Virus record (IMG/VR): IMGVR_UViG_3300015371_000153
Location: 1 to 25,878 of that record
Direction: 5' to 3' (one strand)
Source: a virus
DNA length: 25,878 nucleotides
Shown: positions 22,108-25,878 of the stretch, in pieces
Layout of the letters: each line of letters starts with the position of its first letter
How positions within the stretch are numbered: position 1 is the stretch's first letter
Program-made: the position numbers and the translations under genes
The notes under the pieces: generated by a model
Databases searched by the model: none
Told to the model about the DNA's origin: nothing
What the model saw: only the letters and a program-made list of their open reading frames with translations

Positions 22108-22644
22108 CTATTTGATCAGGTGCGTATCGACAATCGTTGGTCTTGGTTTTGCCGTCCGATGACCAGTGGCAACCTTGTGCGCTTTCACCGCAAAGCCGAA
22201 GGGATCTTTCTGCGCTTTGGCCAGATGAGCATCAACGAAGCCCTGCCCGATCGAACGCTTGCGTCTGGAATTCAGACTGGTAACCTGAGCTTCCAGATTC
22301 ATTCTTTGAGCCATCTGCTGGAGCTCGGCATTGGAAAGAGTATGGATGCCACTCTTCCGCATCTTCTGCCGAGAGGTAGCAACCTTGATCGCGTCTTCAC
22401 TGGCTGGATGATCCTCACCACCAACAGCCTTGATCTTGGTCTTGCTGAGACTGGTCTTGCCGATGGTGTCAATTACGCGCACCGGCGAAGGCTTGCGATT
22501 GGGATCAGCCCTACGCTTGGCTTCTTCTTCGCCGCGCTTGGTCAGCTTGTGCTCTCGCAGATGCTCGCGCCGAACACCCCAGTGCATTCCCTTGACGCCG
22601 AAGTGTTCCAGAACTTCCTGGCCGATCTTTTGTTCTGTTGTCAT
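22108..22644 (-). CDS. Protein with FGVKGMHWGVR motif (178 aa)
   Basis: Residues 13-26 (LEHFGVKGMHWGVR) form a motif that recurs near the ends of many unrelated phage head-region proteins; its role is not known to me. The rest is strongly basic and helical (REHKLTKRGEEEAKRR, RQKMRKSGIHTLSNAELQQM, then AQRMNLEAQVTSLNSRRKRS) with a C-terminal THLIK. SNAELQQMAQRMNLEAQ is a segment I associate with phage structural proteins carrying the same motif. The ATG overlaps the connector gene stop by four bases (ATGA), and the terminase follows after eight bases. A minor head or packaging-associated role is inference. A shortened form of the motif also occurs in the 41-residue protein at 23662-23787. Confidence 0.7.
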   Translation of the reverse strand: MTTEQKIGQEVLEHFGVKGMHWGVRREHLREHKLTKRGEEEAKRRADPNRKPSPVRVIDTIGKTSLSKTKIKAVGGEDHPASEDAIKVATSRQKMRKSGIHTLSNAELQQMAQRMNLEAQVTSLNSRRKRSIGQGFVDAHLAKAQKDPFGFAVKAHKVATGHRTAKPRPTIVDTHLIK

Positions 22645-23009
22645 GCAGCCTCCGGCGAATCAAACGGATCGACCCATGCTGTGTCTTCACGCAAGACATT
22701 CAGGCGCCACTCGAACTCCTCGATCTGGTTGATCATCGCTGTCTGAGTGTACGATGTGTTCGGAGGATCGAACAACATCCGGACTCTCAGGTAGACGATG
22801 GTCTTGATCAGACCGAGAAACTCAGGATCTTGACAGAAGTCTTCCCATGTGGCCGTATCATCTTCGATCTGGAAGCCCTGTCCAACTCCCAGCTGTTGGA
22901 TGGTAGAGAGGGCCAAATTAATGAACGTGATGATATCCAGATCAAAGGTGTCATCGGCGGGATCGATACCAAGAATCTTCTTGGTGCTCCCGAGAATACT
23001 GTGGTCCAT
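22641..23009 (-). CDS. Head-tail connector (gp6-like) protein (122 aa)
   Basis: An all-helical small protein: ILGSTKKILGIDPADDTFDL, then DIITFINLALSTIQQLGVGQGFQIED, TWEDFCQDPEFLGLIKTIVYLRVRMLFDPP and IEEFEWRLNVLRED. This is the plan of the HK97/SPP1 gp6-like (gp15-like) head-tail adaptor that sits under the portal. AAAGGAGGTGG precedes the ATG. In most siphoviruses this gene follows the capsid gene; here it lies upstream of the large terminase, so head-to-tail connection genes are split between two places. Confidence 0.8.
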   Translation of the reverse strand: MDHSILGSTKKILGIDPADDTFDLDIITFINLALSTIQQLGVGQGFQIEDDTATWEDFCQDPEFLGLIKTIVYLRVRMLFDPPNTSYTQTAMINQIEEFEWRLNVLREDTAWVDPFDSPEAA

Positions 23010-23046
23010 CTACCACCTCCTTTCTCATACGTGCGTGTGTGTACTA

Positions 23047-23397
23047 CTAAACTGGAGGCGAATCCAGAGGCGGCTGATCGGGCGACTGCTGATCGGGCGG
23101 CGTTTCCTCGGACGACTGATCCACAGGCGGCACCACATCCGGGTGAGCCGCGTGGGCGTCATTGACGGCCTGCTCCAGATTCGCAGCCAGGGCATTCAGC
23201 TGATCCGTAGCTGCCTGAACATCACCAGTGCTGGAGACGGCATTCGCCAGTTCGCGCATTTCCGCAGTCGCATCTGCGACAGCCTGGGCCATCGCATTCA
23301 TTGCGTCAGCTAGAGCCATTATACTCCGATCTAGATGTAGTATGTCATGGTGCAGCCAGGCATAACGTTCACCTGGATGCAGAAAGTCTGGAGACAT
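23047..23397 (-). CDS. Ala-rich coiled-coil protein with Pro-rich tail (116 aa)
   Basis: The ATG at 23397 overlaps the upstream stop (TAATG). A second in-frame ATG at 23319 (Met27) has GGAG five bases upstream and may be the main or an additional start. Residues 27-85 are Ala-rich and coiled-coil-like (MALADAMNAMAQAVADATAE, then LNALAANLEQAVNDAHAAH); residues 86-116 are Pro, Asp and Gln-rich (VVPPVDQSSEETPPDQQSP). No family recognised. It could be a small virion or regulatory protein. Third positions are G/C-rich like the capsid gene, which hints at high expression. Confidence 0.6.
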   Translation of the reverse strand: MSPDFLHPGERYAWLHHDILHLDRSIMALADAMNAMAQAVADATAEMRELANAVSSTGDVQAATDQLNALAANLEQAVNDAHAAHPDVVPPVDQSSEETPPDQQSPDQPPLDSPPV

Positions 23398-23660
23398 TAG
23401 TCCCCGCCCGAATCAGGCACTCCGCTGTAGTCCGGCGGGACGCCTCCATCGGAATTCAGTCCGGCAGCCACAAGCGCCGCTTCCTTGGCCGCCTGAATAT
23501 CGGCGAGATCGCTGTGATACGCATTCTCGAGTGCCACACGATCATCGACATACTGCTTCTCGCGCGCGTCGCGCGTCTTGTTGTGCTCCGATTCGATCGG
23601 ACCACGCACCGATTCAGAGATAGTAGCCGGCGGAACTCCAGGCTCAGGTTCTGTTGCCAT
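23397..23660 (-). CDS. Small acidic hypothetical protein (87 aa)
   Basis: The frame opens upstream at 23762, but that part overlaps the 41-residue gene; the ATG at 23660 has AGAGG upstream and starts MATEPEPGVPP. The middle is helical and charged (VRGPIESEHNKTRDAREKQY, ALENAYHSDLADIQAAKEAA); both ends are Pro/Gly-rich. No known family. It is one of three small genes between the endolysin and the connector gene. Confidence 0.6.
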   Translation of the reverse strand: MATEPEPGVPPATISESVRGPIESEHNKTRDAREKQYVDDRVALENAYHSDLADIQAAKEAALVAAGLNSDGGVPPDYSGVPDSGGD

Positions 23661-23661
23661 G

Positions 23662-23787
23662 TTACCTCTTCTTTTTTCTCGAAGTTTTGGGCAACTTGCC
23701 CTTGTTGTTGAAGTGATGCTTCTTGGCCCAGGCCGGTCCCTTAACTCCGAAGGCCCAAGCACGTTGTTTTTGGCTCTTTGCTGGCAT
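23662..23787 (-). CDS. 41-residue basic protein with MPAKS start and FGVKG motif
   Basis: The ATG overlaps the endolysin stop by one base (TGATG) and the stop is one base before the next ATG. The protein begins MPAKSQKQRAWAFGVKG and ends with a Lys/Arg cluster (TSRKKKR). The MPAKS opening with an aromatic-basic core is familiar from small phage proteins of unknown function near structural genes. Residues 13-24 (FGVKGPAWAKKH) resemble FGVKGMHWGVRREH in the protein at 22108-22644. Strong coupling, good fit between neighbours and a recognisable opening make it a real gene despite its size. A nucleic-acid-binding role is possible from charge only. Confidence 0.75.
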   Translation of the reverse strand: MPAKSQKQRAWAFGVKGPAWAKKHHFNNKGKLPKTSRKKKR

Positions 23788-24782
23788 CAGAGATAACGAC
23801 GAGCGCCTAGATCGCGCCTACGGCCGTCCCTCCAGTATCTCGAGAACATGGTAATCGTCGGCGGCGTGTGACCGAAGGTGAAAATCCGTCCACCATCGAG
23901 CGACATCGCTACATGCTTTGCCACACCGCCACCCTGGTACCCATAAAACACGCAATCTCCGGCTAGCATCTCGTCAAACGAGTGCTTTGAGCCGTTTTCC
24001 TGCATGGTTCCGGTATAACCCTGCCCGTCGAAGTCCCGTCCCGACGGATCAGGTCCATATGCCGCGTAGTAGAGGTGATGAATCGAACCTGAACAGTCAT
24101 TCCGAAGCGGCGCAGCCAGTGGACGCCCATACTGATAGGGACGAGTCTGCACATACTGCCCACCCATCTGCACATACTGCTCAGCCAGGGTAATCAGCGT
24201 TGAACGGATGGCTGAACCGGGCATCGGAGCATCCTGAGCCAGATCCTGAGCAAACTCATCCCCGAATGCCCACATCATGGCCCACAGATTCGATCCAATC
24301 TCCCTTCCCATGCTGTTTGGAAGGTCGGCAATGCCTCGGAAGTGCCGAACATCGGCTTCGGTGTTCTCTCCGTACACTCCATTGCGCAAATTGCGTGATT
24401 CATTCCCGAGGGCACGCCAAAGCATCTGCTGAGCAGCTCGTACACGGTCTCCAGTATCGCCGCTTACGAGCTCTCCGTTGGGTAGTGGCGTTGGTTTGCC
24501 AATCTTGGCCTGAAAGTAGATGCTACGGCCATAGGCATCGAAAAACGGCCACAACGAATCGAAAGTCGGTTGCCCAACACGCCCCGTAGCCACAATGTTG
24601 TAAAGACCTTGCCAGGTTCGAATGTCGTTCCTCGAATTCTCCCCGTAGACCCCGTTCTGGGCATTCGTGGGCACGTAATTGTGCTGTCGCAACCCCTTCG
24701 AGACGGCACGTTGAATTGCCAATACGTCTCGACCTATCTCATCACCTCTCAGACCCCGCTTAATCTTCGGTCTATCCGGCAT
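23787..24782 (-). CDS. Endolysin: two peptidoglycan-binding-like repeats and NlpC/P60-type domain (331 aa)
   Basis: Cell-wall hydrolase for host lysis. The N-terminal half has two repeats of a PG_binding_1-like domain. The first (about 10-80) has RDVLAIQRAVSKGL, NGVYGENSRNDIRTWQ and GRVGQPTFDSLW. The second (about 105-170) has DRVRAAQQMLWRAL, NGVYGENTEADVRHFR and GSNLWAMM. The C-terminal half (about 190-330) is NlpC/P60-like: RNDCSGS with catalytic Cys230, a loop with DGQGYTGTM, then LAGDCVFYG and AKHVAMSLDGGRIFTFGH with His290. The catalytic class (endopeptidase or amidase) is inference. No signal peptide, so a holin is likely required. The start overlaps the upstream stop by one base (TGATG). 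Confidence 0.85.
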   Translation of the reverse strand: MPDRPKIKRGLRGDEIGRDVLAIQRAVSKGLRQHNYVPTNAQNGVYGENSRNDIRTWQGLYNIVATGRVGQPTFDSLWPFFDAYGRSIYFQAKIGKPTPLPNGELVSGDTGDRVRAAQQMLWRALGNESRNLRNGVYGENTEADVRHFRGIADLPNSMGREIGSNLWAMMWAFGDEFAQDLAQDAPMPGSAIRSTLITLAEQYVQMGGQYVQTRPYQYGRPLAAPLRNDCSGSIHHLYYAAYGPDPSGRDFDGQGYTGTMQENGSKHSFDEMLAGDCVFYGYQGGGVAKHVAMSLDGGRIFTFGHTPPTITMFSRYWRDGRRRDLGARRYL

Positions 24783-25024
24783 CAGTCCGGCGGAGTCATG
24801 GTGTCGGTCGTTCCCTTCTCCGGCCTGGGGTAGTCACCCTGGTCGGGCTCCGGCTGCGGCTCGGAATCCGGATCCGCGTCCTCGACATCGCCCTCTTCGG
24901 TGGTGCGCCGCACCGGATTCGGCTCAGCCGAGACCGGCGGAGAGTCCTGAACCGGCTTGTCCCATGGCTTGAACTCACCCGGCTTCTTCTCGGGTTCCGG
25001 GGCCTCGGTCGTGGTCTCAGACAT
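24782..25024 (-). CDS. Acidic Pro-rich hypothetical protein (80 aa)
   Basis: AAGGAG lies five bases upstream of the ATG. The protein is low complexity, rich in Pro, Glu, Asp and Thr (TTTEAPEPEKKPGEFKPWDK, then DVEDADPDSEPQPEPDQGDY), probably disordered. No family recognised. It is coupled to the endolysin by a one-base overlap. G/C-rich third positions match the highly expressed virion genes. Confidence 0.6.
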   Translation of the reverse strand: MSETTTEAPEPEKKPGEFKPWDKPVQDSPPVSAEPNPVRRTTEEGDVEDADPDSEPQPEPDQGDYPRPEKGTTDTMTPPD

Positions 25025-25033
25025 GGGTTCTCC

Positions 25034-25447
25034 TTACCAGAGGGTGGTATCCCCAGCCCTTCGGGGGGCAAAGGGCCGGGGAAGTGAACTAGGGTCACCA
25101 TAGTGAATGGCGTTATGAGTAGCGAGACTGGTAGTGATCAGGTATTCTGGGTTGATGATCCAATTCTCACTGTGCAGGATGTCCCGTTCAGTCATCGGAT
25201 TCATGTGATGAATCAGAAGCCCAGCATGGATCTCGTAACCAGGCACACCTAGATCACAGCCATTGTCGCGGACGATTACTTCATCTCGGACCCTCCTCCA
25301 TAGGCGACTGTGGTAGAACTCCTGGTTGACCCAGCGGTCGTACCCGAACGTCCGCACCCCTATCGAATCCCGCATTGCCAGATAGTTGTAGCGCTGCATG
25401 AACGTCTCAAGCCGGCTAAGCTCCGAATAGCACCTAATCTTCGACAT
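25034..25447 (-). CDS. HNH endonuclease (137 aa)
   Basis: The frame is open upstream to 25615, but that part overlaps the preceding gene. I start at the ATG at 25447 (MSKIRCYSELSRLETFMQRY) because the YSEL-x-x-LETF opening is part of the family and it leaves only a 14-base overlap; the ATG at 25399 is a less likely alternative. Family features: FGYDRWVNQEFYHSRLWRRV, RDEVIVRDNGCDLG, then the HNH core LLIHHMNPMTERD (His80-His81, Asn83) and LATHNAIHYG (His111, His115). HNH proteins beside terminase genes assist DNA cleavage in packaging of HK97-type phages; a homing role is the alternative. Confidence 0.8.
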   Translation of the reverse strand: MSKIRCYSELSRLETFMQRYNYLAMRDSIGVRTFGYDRWVNQEFYHSRLWRRVRDEVIVRDNGCDLGVPGYEIHAGLLIHHMNPMTERDILHSENWIINPEYLITTSLATHNAIHYGDPSSLPRPFAPRRAGDTTLW

Positions 25448-25790
25448 CGACGTCAATAGTCTCGGAAACTTGCTGATCGGAACCACCATACGAGCGCATA
25501 GCCTGAATTGCGTCCAGATACAGCTCTTCGATGCGCTGCTGACTGGCAATTGCCTCGCGTTTGACTTGTAGGAGCTCGTTCTCATGCGCGATACGCTGTT
25601 GCTCGAGCCGTTCACGCGTCGAACCCATCTTCAGGAAGTGGGTAATTACCTGAGACGACGCGGTACCAGTTCTGATCTGCTCTTCTGCGAGATCATAAGC
25701 TGCCGAAGCCAATTCTTGCTCTCGAAACTCGGAAGAAGTCGCTGGCCGGCGGCGCCGTCTCGAAACTTCCTGCGGCTTTCGCCTGGCCAT
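25434..25790 (-). CDS. Terminase small subunit-like protein (118 aa)
   Basis: Opens with a basic MARRKPQEVSRRRRRPATSS and continues with EQELASAAYDLAEEQIRTGT, then ASSQVITHFLKMGSTRERLE and a long helix with QRIAHENELLQVKREAIASQ. The DLAE-x-QI-x-x-GTASSQVITHFLK segment is a well-conserved pattern in phages of Gram-positive bacteria, directly ahead of an HNH gene or terminase, where it is called hypothetical or small terminase. The acidic C-terminus (SETIDVDVED) is short. The ATG follows AAAGGAG. The N-terminal basic and helical parts suit DNA recognition at the packaging start. The assignment is by position and pattern. Confidence 0.65.
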   Translation of the reverse strand: MARRKPQEVSRRRRRPATSSEFREQELASAAYDLAEEQIRTGTASSQVITHFLKMGSTRERLEQQRIAHENELLQVKREAIASQQRIEELYLDAIQAMRSYGGSDQQVSETIDVDVED

Positions 25791-25827
25791 AGACCACTTC
25801 TCCTTTCCTTAGAGGCAGTTTTCTCCA

Positions 25828-25870
25828 CCGCAAACTAAGATTGTTTGTGGAATTTGGCCCCCCGGAGCAA
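25828..25870. other. Possible cos/packaging recognition region
   Basis: Non-coding stretch upstream of the small-terminase-like gene. It holds an inverted repeat (25828-25835 with 25843-25850, eight pairs including one G-T, seven-base loop) followed by a G/C run GGCCCCCCGG (25856-25865) flanked by AATT and a T run. Cohesive-end sites of cos phages lie just before the terminase genes and often have GC-rich overhangs with nearby inverted repeats. Cleavage position cannot be determined from sequence alone. Confidence 0.3.
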
Positions 25871-25878
25871 TTTTTAGG

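Noticed and set aside
24200-24589. 129-codon plus-strand frame opposite the endolysin
   Set aside because: Antisense to well-supported endolysin repeats and without domain features.
3061-25790. Frequent AAATAT/ATATTT hexamers across many genes
   Set aside because: Several fall at Tyr-Leu, Ile-Phe or similar codon pairs, and the number I see is not clearly above chance for this base composition. I could not count it rigorously.
1-25878. CRISPR arrays, insertion sequences, integrase or attachment sites
   Set aside because: No regularly spaced direct repeats, transposase or recombinase reading frames, or tRNA-derived sequences were seen. The only tandem repeats are inside the tape measure and collagen-like genes.

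Overview
The window is the packaging, head and tail region of a long-tailed (siphovirus-type) double-stranded DNA phage. All 35 genes I can support read on the minus strand, so transcription runs from base 25878 toward base 1. There are no tRNA or rRNA genes, integrases or insertion sequences. Base composition looks close to 50% GC. The genes use strong GGAGG-type ribosome binding sites and are packed with 1- to 4-base stop/start overlaps. The endolysin pairs peptidoglycan-binding repeats with an NlpC/P60-type domain, and several small proteins resemble families I know from actinobacterial phages. A Gram-positive, probably actinobacterial host is therefore likely. This is inference; no host gene is present.

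Layout in transcription order. (1) 25790-23047: a terminase-small-subunit-like protein, an HNH endonuclease, an acidic Pro-rich protein, the endolysin, a 41-residue basic protein (23662-23787), and two small proteins. A GC-rich, cos-like stretch lies upstream of the first gene. (2) 23009-20354: a head-tail connector, a protein with the FGVKGMHWGVR motif, and the large terminase. (3) 20357-17640: five fibre- or decoration-like genes, including a collagen-like protein and two jelly-roll-like proteins. (4) 17627-11083: portal, a coiled-coil basic protein, a fused prohead protease/major capsid protein, head closure, tail terminator, major tail tube, tail assembly chaperone, a second tail-tube paralogue, and an HK97 gp10-like neck protein. 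(5) 11083-3061: a 1546-residue tape measure, a distal tail protein, and a Gp37-like tail protein fused to a TolB/WD40-like beta-propeller. (6) 3068-1: a two-helix holin candidate followed by small accessory genes.

Region 6 is organised differently from the rest. Between 1725 and 2687 there are four copies of one bipartite element (minus strand TCGCG-N14-TATAATGA). Three sit directly ahead of genes. Two of these are followed by stable hairpins and U-rich runs before the next ribosome binding site, and a 14-bp terminator-like hairpin separates the first two units. The genes served include a membrane-anchored helix-turn-helix protein and a secreted four-cysteine protein. This is the part of the window most likely to hold undescribed biology: individually promoted accessory genes with structured leaders at the end of a long late operon.

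How the parts work together: the terminase proteins and HNH nuclease package DNA through the portal into a shell built from the protease-capsid fusion. Connector, closure and terminator proteins join this shell to a tail tube whose length is set by the tape measure. The Dit and Gp37-like proteins form the tail tip. Endolysin and holin candidate, about 20 kb apart, provide lysis.
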